A stretch of DNA of 64,000 bases, taken from contig CAZEFM010000004.1 in the NCBI GenBank assembly GCA_964511575.1, positions 1-64,000 on the forward strand. Reading direction: 5' to 3'. This DNA is from CALKHT01 sp964511575 (GTDB lineage Bacteria; Planctomycetota; Phycisphaerae; Phycisphaerales; Phycisphaeraceae). Positions within the stretch are counted from its first letter, which is position 1, and the number at the start of each line of letters is the position of its first letter. The notes under the pieces were generated by a model that saw nothing but the letters and a program-made list of their open reading frames with translations, did no database searches and was not told where the DNA came from. The position numbers were made by a program, and so were the translations under genes. This document shows, piece after piece, positions 34,279-42,363 of the stretch.

Positions 34279-34860
34279 ATGCGGTTTCCTTCGCGGATCC
34301 AGAGCGTCATCGATGCGGTGGAGGGGTTGCGGGGGCGGGTGGAGGATCATTGGCAGATTCCCGGCGACGAGGCGCGGGTGTTGGCGCAACTGGTGACGAT
34401 CGGGCGATGCGTGTCAATCTGCGAGATCGGTACGAGCTACGGCTTTTCCACCCTGCACCTGGCGGCGGCGACGCAGCCAATGGGCGGGCATGTGCATACG
34501 TTCGACATCGACCCCAAGAAAGTCGATGCGGCTGGCAAACATCTGGAACAGGCTGGGTTACGCGACGTCGTGACGCAGCATCTGGGCGATGCGCGGCAAC
34601 TGTTGCTCAACGTGACGCCTATGCAGCCGTTTGATTTCGTGTTTATCGATGCGGTGAAGGAGCAGTCGTTCGCGTATCTTGAAGCGGTGCAGCCGCGCCT
34701 TGCATCGCGTGCCGTCATCGTCACCGACAACACGACGACGCATGCCGCGGAACTCGCATCGTTCGTGGAGCACCTGCGCGGATTACCCAACGCGCAGAGT
34801 TGTGCGGTACCCGTGGGCAACGGGTTTGAACTGACGGTGGTGGGTGTGACCGGCGGATGA
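34279..34860 (+). CDS. Class I SAM-dependent O-methyltransferase
   Basis: This 193-residue enzyme belongs to the metal-dependent catechol/caffeoyl-CoA type O-methyltransferase group. The SAM-binding strand is ICEIGTSYGFSTLHLA, motif II is VHTFDIDPKKVDAA, and the metal/substrate site is FDFVFIDAVKE followed by VTDNT. The start at 34279 was selected because a perfect AGGAGG lies 6 bp upstream. The methyl acceptor is unknown. An inferred RNA gene on the opposite strand ends just downstream. Confidence 0.88.
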   Translation: MRFPSRIQSVIDAVEGLRGRVEDHWQIPGDEARVLAQLVTIGRCVSICEIGTSYGFSTLHLAAATQPMGGHVHTFDIDPKKVDAAGKHLEQAGLRDVVTQHLGDARQLLLNVTPMQPFDFVFIDAVKEQSFAYLEAVQPRLASRAVIVTDNTTTHAAELASFVEHLRGLPNAQSCAVPVGNGFELTVVGVTGG

Positions 34861-34866
34861 GGGGAT

Positions 34867-34909
34867 AAAAAAACCTCCGCCACAGGGCTCCGATTCCTGT
34901 GGGCGGAGG
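34867..34909 (-). terminator. Strong intrinsic terminator on the minus strand
   Basis: The stem CCTCCGCCCACAGG / CCTGTGGCGGAGG (13 bp with one bulge) is followed, on the minus strand, by seven consecutive T. On the plus strand there is no T-tract, so it belongs to a minus-strand transcript. Confidence 0.85.
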
Positions 34910-35052
34910 CGCGCCACGGCTGTCTGAATTGGACATCCCGGAACTTCACCCCGGGGGCAATTTTCGCGAGACTGAGCGGCTGAACTTCCCGATTCGTTCC
35001 ATTCGCTGCTTTGTCCCGCTCCGGGTTGCGCTGGTGTTCCCAGCGTCAACGG
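34867..35052 (-). ncRNA. Putative small structured RNA of about 185 nt
   Basis: A minus-strand promoter (35058-35087) and a strong intrinsic terminator (34867-34909) delimit a short unit with no convincing reading frame. The only long frame has no ribosome-binding site and runs through the terminator. The predicted transcript contains a perfect CGCTGG/CCAGCG hairpin near its 5' end. A longer stem follows, built from AATTG/CAATT and CCCGG/CCGGG steps. It does not show the motifs of tmRNA, RNase P or SRP RNA that I know. A 6S-like RNA cannot be excluded because the size fits, but I could not form its closing stem. Confidence 0.55.
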
Positions 35053-35057
35053 CATCT

Positions 35058-35087
35058 ATCCTATCGGCTGATTTCCAACTGTGTCAA
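35058..35087 (-). promoter_or_regulatory. Sigma-70-type promoter for the putative small RNA
   Basis: On the minus strand a perfect TTGACA (35082-35087) is followed 18 bp later by TAGGAT (35058-35063). The transcript would start near 35052. Confidence 0.6.
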
Positions 35088-35280
35088 CGGCGCGCGCGGG
35101 CGAAATGGATAATGTTTTAAGTAGTGTTGCCGTTGATATTTACGCGTTTTTCTCAGGTGGTGCAGCGGCGTCGGGGAGCCTTAACTCGGTGCTGGATGAA
35201 GGGTTGCGGAACCGCCTCATTTAAGCCGTTGCAAACAAGCATCTTGGATAAAATGTGGAAAAATTGTCGCTTTCGAAGAG

Positions 35281-35703
35281 GTGGTTGTGGACAAATTGTT
35301 GAACGTCGCGGTGGGTGTCCTGGTGCGCGGGAAGGGAGCGGAAAAGGTTGTACTGGTGACGCGGCGGCCGGCGGACACGGTGCTGGGCGGGTATTGGGAG
35401 TTTCCCGGCGGCAAGGTGGAGGCGGGGGAGACGCCGCAGGCGTGCCTGGTGCGGGAGTTCCGCGAGGAGGTGGGGCTCTCGGTCACCGTGGGGGAGGCAT
35501 TGCCGACGGTGGAGCACGCGTATCCGCATGGCCGGGTGGTGCTGCACGCGTTCTGGTGTGCCGCAGTGGATGGGCAGATGCCGCGCAATCTGCAGGTGGC
35601 TGAGCATCGCTGGGTGCCGACGGGCGAACTGTCGACGCTACGGTTTCCGCCCGCCAACGGTCCGCTGGTGGCGGCGATCGTGGCGGGGTGCAACGCTGAC
35701 TGA
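35281..35703 (+). CDS. Nudix hydrolase, MutT-type (8-oxo-dGTP diphosphatase)
   Basis: This protein of about 140 residues has a perfect Nudix box, GKVEAGETPQACLVREFREEVGL in outline: glycine, five residues, glutamate, seven residues, REFREEVGL. The N-terminus VAVGVLVRG and the GYWEFPGGK lead-in are typical of MutT, which removes oxidised guanine nucleotides before they enter DNA. The start is GTG at 35281 or 35287; an AAGAGG lies just upstream. The C-terminal region (EHRWVPTGELSTLRFPPAN) also fits MutT. Related pyrophosphatases are a possible alternative. Confidence 0.85.
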   Translation: MVVDKLLNVAVGVLVRGKGAEKVVLVTRRPADTVLGGYWEFPGGKVEAGETPQACLVREFREEVGLSVTVGEALPTVEHAYPHGRVVLHAFWCAAVDGQMPRNLQVAEHRWVPTGELSTLRFPPANGPLVAAIVAGCNAD

Positions 35704-35726
35704 AGGGCAACCCTGGTCCGGCGCAG

Positions 35727-35921
35727 TTGAGTCGCTCTGGACGCGTCCCGCGGAGCCTCCCCCAGACGCACACCTTCGACGATGCGGGCGATGTGTCCAC
35801 GCCAACAGCGGCACGGCCCCGTGGCGTGGCGTGCCGTTCGTCAACGCTTCCCAGACCGCCGGCGTCGCTGGCGCTGGTTGGGTGGGGCAGTGTGCTGATG
35901 CTTCGCCATCGCACGCGGTGA
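35727..35921 (+). pseudogene. Possible remnant of a PEP-CTERM gene
   Basis: The 3' part of this frame reads RPPASLALVGWGSVLMLRHR, which is close to the usual exosortase signal (PEPASLALVG, hydrophobic helix, arginine-rich end), but the PEP motif is degraded to RPP. Only about 64 codons remain open and no signal peptide or ribosome-binding site is present. The rest of the 297-bp gap between the Nudix gene and the next gene holds nothing else that I can support. Confidence 0.4.
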
Positions 35922-36000
35922 ACGGATTGCTGGAAATTGATCCATGAACGTCAGTGGGTGGATGCCTGCCGACGTTTTTCCTGCGCGCGGGGAAGCGTGC

Positions 36001-36456
36001 TCAGTGAATGGTGATGGTTTGTGGGGTGATAACGCCGCGATGAGGGGCGAGAAGCTGAACGGTGTCGATGCGGGTGATGATGGCGTTGTAGTTGTAGTGC
36101 GGCTCGGTCAGGACGTTGATGACGTAGTCGTTGGCGAATCCAATGAGCCGATCATAGATCCACTCCGGCATGTCCTGGGTGGAGTCGATGGTGGCCCGGC
36201 CGTGAAGCGTGACGACCTCATGATAGTTGGCGCTGGCGAAGGTCCAGGAGACATCGGGATGGTGCTGCAACTGCTCGATCTTGCCGGTGGCCTGTGCGCT
36301 GAGACTGTAGAGGAAGTGGAGGTTTTCATCGAGGGGGACGGCGGCCATGTAACGCAGGTGCGGCTTCTGCTCATCGTCGACGGTGGCGAACGAGCCGACC
36401 TGCACCTGTTCGATCACCTGGTGGGCGATGTCGCGGATGTCACTGTCGAGAAGCAT
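36001..36456 (-). CDS. Pyridoxamine 5'-phosphate oxidase-like (flavin split-barrel) protein
   Basis: This 151-residue protein has the split-barrel pattern of the PNPOx-like/general stress protein 26 group. VGSFATVDDEQKPHLRYMAAVPLDENLHFLYSLSAQATGKIEQLQ is followed by VSWTFASANYHEVVTLHGRA. Members bind FMN or F420 and reduce small substrates, and some serve in stress defence. The start at 36456 was chosen because GGAG precedes it by 7 bp and the longer upstream frame is opposite-strand shadow. The specific substrate is unknown. It is on the same strand as, and downstream of, the HD-GYP gene. Confidence 0.8.
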   Translation of the reverse strand: MLLDSDIRDIAHQVIEQVQVGSFATVDDEQKPHLRYMAAVPLDENLHFLYSLSAQATGKIEQLQHHPDVSWTFASANYHEVVTLHGRATIDSTQDMPEWIYDRLIGFANDYVINVLTEPHYNYNAIITRIDTVQLLAPHRGVITPQTITIH

Positions 36457-36527
36457 GACCAGCTCCACGGAAGGCGGTACGTGCCCGCAAGCAATGATAG
36501 GCGGGGCGATGGCGGTGGGAGGCCCTG

Positions 36528-37742
36528 TCAGGCCACGGCGGTGATGTGGGGGAGGGTGAAGAGGTAGGGGGTGACGTTGTAGCCAGCCGCGCGGGCGATG
36601 TGCAGATCGGGGCGGTAGAGCAGGTCGATGGTGATCGCCTGGCCGTCGGGGGTACGGGCGTCCTCGGCGAGGAGACGCACGGAAGGGCGGCACGGGTCTT
36701 CGAGGCTGGGGGCGACGACGACCGCGGGCTGTCCGTCGCTGAGCATGATGTAGCTGCCGACGGCAAAAGGGGGAATCTTCCGGAGGACCGCCTTGAACAC
36801 GACGGGGTCGAGCCACCGCGTCCAAGGCCCGTGGCGGAAGGCGTGCAGGGCGGCGATGACCGGGCGGCCGGCGGCTTCGGCGTCACGCAGAAGGTGGTCC
36901 AGCAGGCTCGCCGCCGTCACGATGCGGCTGAAGATGTGAATCTGTTCGCCACGCTGTGGTCCACGATGGCGACCCCGCGACAGCTCACTCATGTCGGGGT
37001 AGCCCGAGCCGTCCCAATGTTGGTGATGGTTGAGCACGACCTGGCGCGCCGAAGCGGGGGCACGCGAGTCGCGCAGCATGTCAAACCCCAGACGCGGGTG
37101 CTTCTGATACTCGGCGAGCAGCTCGGCGTCGGGCACGTCGCCCTGTGCGCATTGAAACTCATCGACCTTGCGTGCTTCGGCGGAGAGGGCGAGCTTGCCG
37201 ATGTCGTGCATGAGCGCGCCGATGCCGAGCGCGGTGAGATCGCGGGCGTGTTCGATGTCGAGTCGGGCGCGTTGGCGCACGATGTACGTTTCCAGTTCCA
37301 GCCCGACGCAGAGGCTGAGGTAGGCGACGTTGGCGCCGTGCGAGAAGAAGCCCGTTCCACCGCCGATCAATCGTTCCGTGAGGTTGGCGACCGACTGATT
37401 GGCGATAACTTCGCAGATGATCTCCATGATGTGCTGGCGATAGCTTTGCATCTGACCGGCCGAGACGGCGACCTGCGACATGGAAGCGAAGTCATGCTTG
37501 AGCTGGTGGTAAGCGGACAGCAGGGTGGTGGAGGGGCGGGTGATGATCTGTTCGTCCAGATCGCGCGTGACATCGTGCTCGATCCAGATGCGGGTGACGT
37601 GCAGGGCCTTGAGGCGTTTGAGGATGGTCTCGTCGAGTACGACGCCGGGGCGCAGCAACTCAAAGGCGGGCCGGCGCGGGTGAAACACCGACGCGGCCAC
37701 CGTCATGCCCGGACGTACTTCTGCGATACCGCACAGCAGCAT
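36528..37742 (-). CDS. HD-GYP domain protein (cyclic-di-GMP phosphodiesterase-like)
   Basis: This 404-residue protein has an N-terminal DUF3391-like region (about 1-70: PGMTVAASVFHPRRPAFELLRPG). A central HD-GYP domain follows, with metal residues HD at 179-180 and the signature HHQHWDGSGYP at 239-249. HD-GYP domains hydrolyse cyclic-di-GMP, a messenger that controls the switch between swimming and attachment. A C-terminal beta domain of about 100 residues ends the protein. No GGDEF cyclase is in the window. It is separated from the downstream flavin-like gene by 71 bp. Confidence 0.9.
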   Translation of the reverse strand: MLLCGIAEVRPGMTVAASVFHPRRPAFELLRPGVVLDETILKRLKALHVTRIWIEHDVTRDLDEQIITRPSTTLLSAYHQLKHDFASMSQVAVSAGQMQSYRQHIMEIICEVIANQSVANLTERLIGGGTGFFSHGANVAYLSLCVGLELETYIVRQRARLDIEHARDLTALGIGALMHDIGKLALSAEARKVDEFQCAQGDVPDAELLAEYQKHPRLGFDMLRDSRAPASARQVVLNHHQHWDGSGYPDMSELSRGRHRGPQRGEQIHIFSRIVTAASLLDHLLRDAEAAGRPVIAALHAFRHGPWTRWLDPVVFKAVLRKIPPFAVGSYIMLSDGQPAVVVAPSLEDPCRPSVRLLAEDARTPDGQAITIDLLYRPDLHIARAAGYNVTPYLFTLPHITAVA

Positions 37743-37847
37743 GATCGAGACACCCTGTTGACGTACAGGGCTATCATCGGCCGTGCGGTCGGAGGCGTTT
37801 AGGCGGCGGGGGCGGCCTGCTGCACTAAGTGGCGTTGCAACAGCAGG

Positions 37848-38537
37848 TTATTTCTTTTTGGTGATCTTTTTTCGGGTTGTGCTGGCTTTGGCGGTTTTGC
37901 GGGGGCTGGCGGGCGTGCCGACCAGGTCCTTGCGCCGCTTGGAGTCGGCCCAGGCGCGCATCATGTGGTGCAGCGCCACGGCCTCACCCGCCTTGACCTG
38001 CCGCTCAAGAAAGGAAGCAATGTCGTGCACCGACCCGCCCGCGGGCACCGCCCCGGCTTCCACCAGCAACGCCGCCATCTTGTCGTCGACCGGGATGGCG
38101 TGGCCGCCGAAGCACAGGAGCGTCACCTGGGCTGCCACATACTGCGGAATCCCGCCCAGACTCTCCAGGTAAGCCCGCACTTCCTTCTTGGGGCGGTCTG
38201 CCAGCGAATCGAGGGTGACGGCGTGCTCGCGGAGGTAGATGTCCTGCAGCGCTTCGCGCATGCGGGTGGTGCGCTGCTCGACCTGCGGGTAGTCCGCACC
38301 GATGATCGCCGCCAGCTCGTGGCTGTGGCTGACGCGCAGGTCGTTGGTGTCAACCATCACGGCCATGAGCTGTTTGTAGGCTTCTTCAGCCTGGCGTCGG
38401 GTGGCGTTCCATTCGAGGAAGCCCATCACCAGTTGGGTGATGGGGTCGTGCGGCTCGGGGGAAGTCGACTTGAACTTGCGCTTCCACTCACGAACAAGGG
38501 CTGTGAACTGTTTGGCGTGCGTGTTGTCCGTCTTCAC
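37848..38537 (-). CDS. Endonuclease III-like (HhH-GPD superfamily) protein lacking the catalytic lysine
   Basis: This 229-residue protein resembles DNA glycosylases of the endonuclease III superfamily. The helix-hairpin-helix equivalent is LESLGGIPQYVAAQVTLLCFG, followed by HAIPVDDKMAALLVEAG, which holds the conserved aspartate. Where EndoIII has its catalytic lysine (GxGxKTA), this protein has glutamine. No C-terminal iron-sulfur cysteines are present, and the tail is very lysine-rich. It may be a lysine-independent glycosylase or a non-catalytic DNA- or RNA-binding relative. Its start overlaps the rbfA stop by 4 bp, placing it at the end of the translation operon. Confidence 0.7.
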   Translation of the reverse strand: MKTDNTHAKQFTALVREWKRKFKSTSPEPHDPITQLVMGFLEWNATRRQAEEAYKQLMAVMVDTNDLRVSHSHELAAIIGADYPQVEQRTTRMREALQDIYLREHAVTLDSLADRPKKEVRAYLESLGGIPQYVAAQVTLLCFGGHAIPVDDKMAALLVEAGAVPAGGSVHDIASFLERQVKAGEAVALHHMMRAWADSKRRKDLVGTPASPRKTAKASTTRKKITKKK

Positions 38538-38947
38538 CTGGGCTGATCCTCAGGGGGGGTGTCTTCTGGTGGGGTGGGGGTGTTGTCGTTTTCGCTGCGA
38601 GGGCCCTCGCGTTCCACCGCCTGGCGGATCGCATCGAGCACATCGGCTTCCTTCTTGATCGATTTGTCGAGCCGAAACTCCAGTTGCGGGATCGCCCGCA
38701 GCCGCACCGCCTTGCGCAGCAGGGCATGGATGCGTCGCGAGGCGCTTTGCAGCCCGTGTAACGACGTCTTTTCATGCCGCTCGGGCAATACGGAAATATA
38801 CACATAAGCGTTGTGCAGGTCAGGACTCACCTGCACCCGTGTGATGCTGATGAGTCCGGCGATGCGCGGATCGCCCAGCCGCTTGGCGACCACTTCGCTG
38901 ATCGCCCGCTGCAGTGTCGACTCGATTTGTTGGGTACGGATAGACAT
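38534..38947 (-). CDS. rbfA: Ribosome-binding factor A
   Basis: This 137-residue protein binds the 30S subunit and helps mature 16S rRNA. The N-terminus SIRTQQIESTLQRAISEVVAKRL and the KH-like core (ISITRVQVSPDLHNAYVYISVLPE, then LRKAVRLRAIPQLEFRLD) are typical. The last 25 residues are acidic and proline-rich. It follows the DUF503 gene by 72 bp and overlaps the EndoIII-like gene by 4 bp, consistent with the conserved nusA-infB-rbfA order. Confidence 0.95.
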   Translation of the reverse strand: MSIRTQQIESTLQRAISEVVAKRLGDPRIAGLISITRVQVSPDLHNAYVYISVLPERHEKTSLHGLQSASRRIHALLRKAVRLRAIPQLEFRLDKSIKKEADVLDAIRQAVEREGPRSENDNTPTPPEDTPPEDQPR

Positions 38948-39019
38948 AGTCAGTTGCGGGTTGCGGACTTCAGGTGGCGGATTTATGGAAGTATCCGCGG
39001 GGGGCGTCCGTCGTCGAAC

Positions 39020-39310
39020 TCATCGTCCGGTGAGGATCTCCATGGCGTGGTCGGAGAGCACGCAGTCGCGGTGGTGCTGCACCTTGTCGAGGATGCGGTC
39101 GAGCGTGCTCTGACAGTGGGGCACACTGCTGGCCGCCATGGCGATGCCCAATCGGGCGATACGGATGTTGTCCTGCTCCTGCACTTCCGCCACGGAAACC
39201 TGGTGTTCGCGGTGCAGGCGATCCTTCAGGCTCGCCACGACCCGACGCTTGTCCTTGAGCGACTGCGCCCAGTCGATGGTGAGCTCGATCTGAAGAATGC
39301 CAACGACCAT
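39020..39310 (-). CDS. DUF503 (YlxP-like) family protein
   Basis: This 96-residue protein begins VVGILQIELTIDWAQSLKDKRRVVASLKDRL, the signature of DUF503, and includes VSVAEVQEQDNIRIARLGIAM. The family commonly lies between infB and rbfA, as here, and YlxP is implicated in ribosome maturation in Gram-positive bacteria. The position supports a role in translation. Confidence 0.93.
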   Translation of the reverse strand: MVVGILQIELTIDWAQSLKDKRRVVASLKDRLHREHQVSVAEVQEQDNIRIARLGIAMAASSVPHCQSTLDRILDKVQHHRDCVLSDHAMEILTGR

Positions 39311-39311
39311 C

Positions 39312-39352
39312 TATTGGATTTCGGATGGTGGATTTCGGATTGCGGATGGATC
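39312..39352. repeat. GGATTTCGGATTGCGGAT-type repeat
   Basis: Degenerate copies of GGATTTCGGATG lie head to tail between infB and the DUF503 gene. A weaker GCGGACTTCAGGTGGCGG copy is at 38955-38985, in the next gap. Confidence 0.55.
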
Positions 39353-39411
39353 AGCCGCGGACGGTGACGCCGAGTCGAGCCGTCGCGACTGAGTTCCGCC
39401 GTCCTTCATCA

Positions 39412-42252
39412 TTATCCCAGCGTGCGTTTGACCTCGACCTTGTTGTAGAAGACCAGTTGGTCGCCCACCTTGACGTCATCGAAGCCCTGAAGCTTGATGC
39501 CGCACTCGGTGCCGGCCCGAACCTGGTTGACGTCCTCCTTGACGCGTCGGAGGCTGGCAACGTCGCGGTTTTCGGTGACCACCACGCCGTCGCGCACCAC
39601 GCGCACCTTCGCCGAACGCTGCACCGTGCCTTCGGTGACCAGACAGCCCGCCACCGCGCCGACCTTGGAAACCTTGAACACCTCGCGCACCTCGGCAATA
39701 CCGAGCTGGTTTTCCTTGGTTTCCGGCGCCAGCAGGCCTTCCAGCCCCTTCTTCACCTCGTCGGTGACGTCGTAAATGACGCGGTAGAGGCGAATGTCGA
39801 CGTCGCGCTTCTCGGCGATTTCACGCACGATCGCCGGGGCGATCACGTGGAAGCCGATGATCACGGCGTCCGAAGCATCCGCCAACAGCACATCGCTCTC
39901 GGTGATCGCGCCCACACCGGCGTGCAGCACCTTCACCGACACCTCGTCGTTGCCCAGCTCGGTGAGGCTCTTGCGCAGCACGTCGATGGAGCCCTGCACG
40001 TCGGCCTTGAGCACGATGCGCAGTTCCTTCGTCTCGCCCGAGGCGATCTGAGCGAAGTTGTCCAGCGTGATCTTCGTCTTGCTCGCCAGTTGACGCTGCC
40101 GTTCCGCTTCGCGGTATTGCAGCGCGATTTCCTCGGCACGGCGAAGCGTCGGGGCGATGTAGAACTTGTCGCCCGCGTCCGGCACCATGTCGATACCCGA
40201 AATCTCCAGCGGCGTCGCCGGACCAGCCTGCTTGATCGACTGGCCGCGGTCGTCGGTCATGTCGCGGACACGGCCGAATGCCCGGCCCACGACGATGAAG
40301 TCGCCCACGTTGAGCGTGCCTTCCTGCGTGAGCACCCGCGCCACCGGGCCGCGGCCTTCCTGCATTTCCGACTCGATCACCACGCCGCGTGCCGGACCAC
40401 CGTAGCCCGCGGTGAGCTGCAGCAACTCCGCCTGGTAATCCAGGATTTCCATCAGGTCGGTGATGCCATCGCCCTTGAGCGCGCTGACCTTGACCACTTC
40501 GGTTTCGCCACCCCATTCCACGGGGTTGAGCCCATGTTCAGCCAGTTGGCCGTAGATCTTGCGAACGTTTTCCTGCGTGGCTTCGGCACGGTCGATCTTG
40601 TTGAGCGCCACGATGATGGGCACGCCCGCCGCCTTGGCGTGGTTGATCGACTCGATCGTCTGAGGCATGACGCCGTCGTCCGCCGCCACCACCAGCACGA
40701 CCAGGTCGGTCATCGAAGCGCCGCGGGCACGCATCGAGGTGAACGCCTCGTGGCCGGGGGTATCCAGGAACACCACCGTCTTGTCCTTGCCGTCGGTGCC
40801 CTTGATGGTGACGCGGTAAGCACCGACGTGCTGGGTGATGCCGCCGGCTTCCGACGCCGCGACGTCCGCCTGACGGATCTTGTCCAGCAGGCTCGTCTTG
40901 CCGTGGTCGACGTGACCCAGCACGGTGACCACCGGAGGTCGCGGCCGCACATCCACGTGCTCACGCTGCTCGAACTCGGTGAGCAACTGCTGCTCGGCGG
41001 TCTGCTGTTCCTTGACCTCCAGCTCGATGTTGTACTCGAGGCAGACTTCCATGGCGGCCTCGGCATCGATCGCCGAGTTGATCGTCGCCATCACGCCCTT
41101 CTTGAAGAGGTACTTGATGATGTCCGAGCTCTTGATGCCCGTCGCGGCGGACAGCGCCTTGATGGTGATCGGCTCGGCAATCTGCACGACGCCGCCCGTC
41201 ACCACCGCCGTCTGGGCCGCGTGACCGCCACCCTTGTTGCGGTTGAGGTCGCGGCGGTGCTTCTTGAGAAAGCCCGGCGCGCCCTTGAGGCGGGCGTCCA
41301 GTTCGATCAGGTCCTGCTCGGAGAGATTGGTGGGCCCAGTGAGCTGGGCATCGGCGGTGCGTCCACGACGCATGTTGAAGCTTCGGCGCTTGCCGGCTCC
41401 GCGTCCTTCCTCGGCTCCGCCGCCACCGCCGCCTGCGCCGCGACCACGTGCCGGGCCGCGCGAGCGGGAGATGCCGGTGGGCGAGTCGACCGGGCCACGC
41501 ACCGGACCACCGGGGCCACCCGGGGCGGGGCGGCGCGGTCGGCGGGGTTCAATGACCTCGGGCTGTTCGATGCGCACCACCTTGGGGCCACGCAACACCG
41601 CCTGTTGCGGCTTCTCGAGCTGCTGCCCCGCCGGCTTGACGATCTTGGGGCGGTCCGGCACGTTGATGCGGCCGGCCGGTTGAATCGGCTTGGGGGCTTC
41701 GGTCTGGGACTCGGCTTCCGCTTCAGCCGGCGCTTCGGTGGCCGGTGCGGAAGCGGCGATCGGCGGCGCGGCTGGCGTTTGCGGCGCCTCGACGGGCTGA
41801 GCCTCAGACGCGGCAGGGGCCTGCGGTTCCTCGGCGGGAGCGGGCGCTTCCGGTGCGGCGGGCGCCTCAGCAGCCGGGGCAGCGGGCTTCGCCACCGCGC
41901 GGGTCGGCGCTTCTTCCTTCACCGTCGGCTCGCTGGGCGCGGGCGCCGCTTCCTGCTCCGGTGACGCCACCGCCGTCGCGGTGTCGCCTTCGTCGCTGTC
42001 CGTGCGTCGGGCAGCCTTGCGGCGGGCGGGTTTGCGCACCTTCTCCAGATCCACCGGCGCGGCTGTTTCCACCGCCGTCGCAGGCGTGCTCTCGCTGAAC
42101 CACTCGCGGATCGTGTGCTCCAGACCGACCTTCACCACGGACATGTGGTTCGTCACATCGGGCACACCTTCGGCCTTGCACTTGGCAACAATGGCCTTGC
42201 TGTCCACGCCCAGTTCTTTTGCAATGTTGTGGACACGTTTCGTCTTCGCCAC
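39412..42252 (-). CDS. infB: Translation initiation factor IF-2
   Basis: This GTPase of about 946 residues brings initiator tRNA to the 30S subunit. A short N-terminal helical domain (RVHNIAKELGVDSKAIVAKC) is followed by a low-complexity alanine/proline/glutamate-rich linker (about 70-300). The conserved core has G1 GHVDHGKTSLLDKIR, G3 DTPGHEAF, G4 NKID and the C-terminal initiator-tRNA-binding domains. The start is GTG at 42252, chosen because ACAGGAG lies 8 bp upstream. It is the second gene of the operon, after nusA. A very long frame on the opposite strand is only a shadow. Confidence 0.97.
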   Translation of the reverse strand: MAKTKRVHNIAKELGVDSKAIVAKCKAEGVPDVTNHMSVVKVGLEHTIREWFSESTPATAVETAAPVDLEKVRKPARRKAARRTDSDEGDTATAVASPEQEAAPAPSEPTVKEEAPTRAVAKPAAPAAEAPAAPEAPAPAEEPQAPAASEAQPVEAPQTPAAPPIAASAPATEAPAEAEAESQTEAPKPIQPAGRINVPDRPKIVKPAGQQLEKPQQAVLRGPKVVRIEQPEVIEPRRPRRPAPGGPGGPVRGPVDSPTGISRSRGPARGRGAGGGGGGAEEGRGAGKRRSFNMRRGRTADAQLTGPTNLSEQDLIELDARLKGAPGFLKKHRRDLNRNKGGGHAAQTAVVTGGVVQIAEPITIKALSAATGIKSSDIIKYLFKKGVMATINSAIDAEAAMEVCLEYNIELEVKEQQTAEQQLLTEFEQREHVDVRPRPPVVTVLGHVDHGKTSLLDKIRQADVAASEAGGITQHVGAYRVTIKGTDGKDKTVVFLDTPGHEAFTSMRARGASMTDLVVLVVAADDGVMPQTIESINHAKAAGVPIIVALNKIDRAEATQENVRKIYGQLAEHGLNPVEWGGETEVVKVSALKGDGITDLMEILDYQAELLQLTAGYGGPARGVVIESEMQEGRGPVARVLTQEGTLNVGDFIVVGRAFGRVRDMTDDRGQSIKQAGPATPLEISGIDMVPDAGDKFYIAPTLRRAEEIALQYREAERQRQLASKTKITLDNFAQIASGETKELRIVLKADVQGSIDVLRKSLTELGNDEVSVKVLHAGVGAITESDVLLADASDAVIIGFHVIAPAIVREIAEKRDVDIRLYRVIYDVTDEVKKGLEGLLAPETKENQLGIAEVREVFKVSKVGAVAGCLVTEGTVQRSAKVRVVRDGVVVTENRDVASLRRVKEDVNQVRAGTECGIKLQGFDDVKVGDQLVFYNKVEVKRTLG

Positions 42253-42363
42253 AAGCGGCTCCTGTATCGAGTCTCTCAAATCCGATGCGCCGTCAGCTTC
42301 CAGGCGGTACGCCCCGCACGGATGCGGTCAATCCCTGCTCACCGGCAAAATCTGCGCCCCGCC

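Noticed and set aside
34783..35055. 90-codon minus-strand frame over the small RNA unit
   Set aside because: It starts at the predicted transcription start with no ribosome-binding site and runs through the terminator into the methyltransferase gene.
39325..41964. 879-codon open frame on the plus strand
   Set aside because: It lies wholly opposite infB, is full of histidine, arginine and aspartate as expected from the complement of a high-GC gene, and shows no domain.
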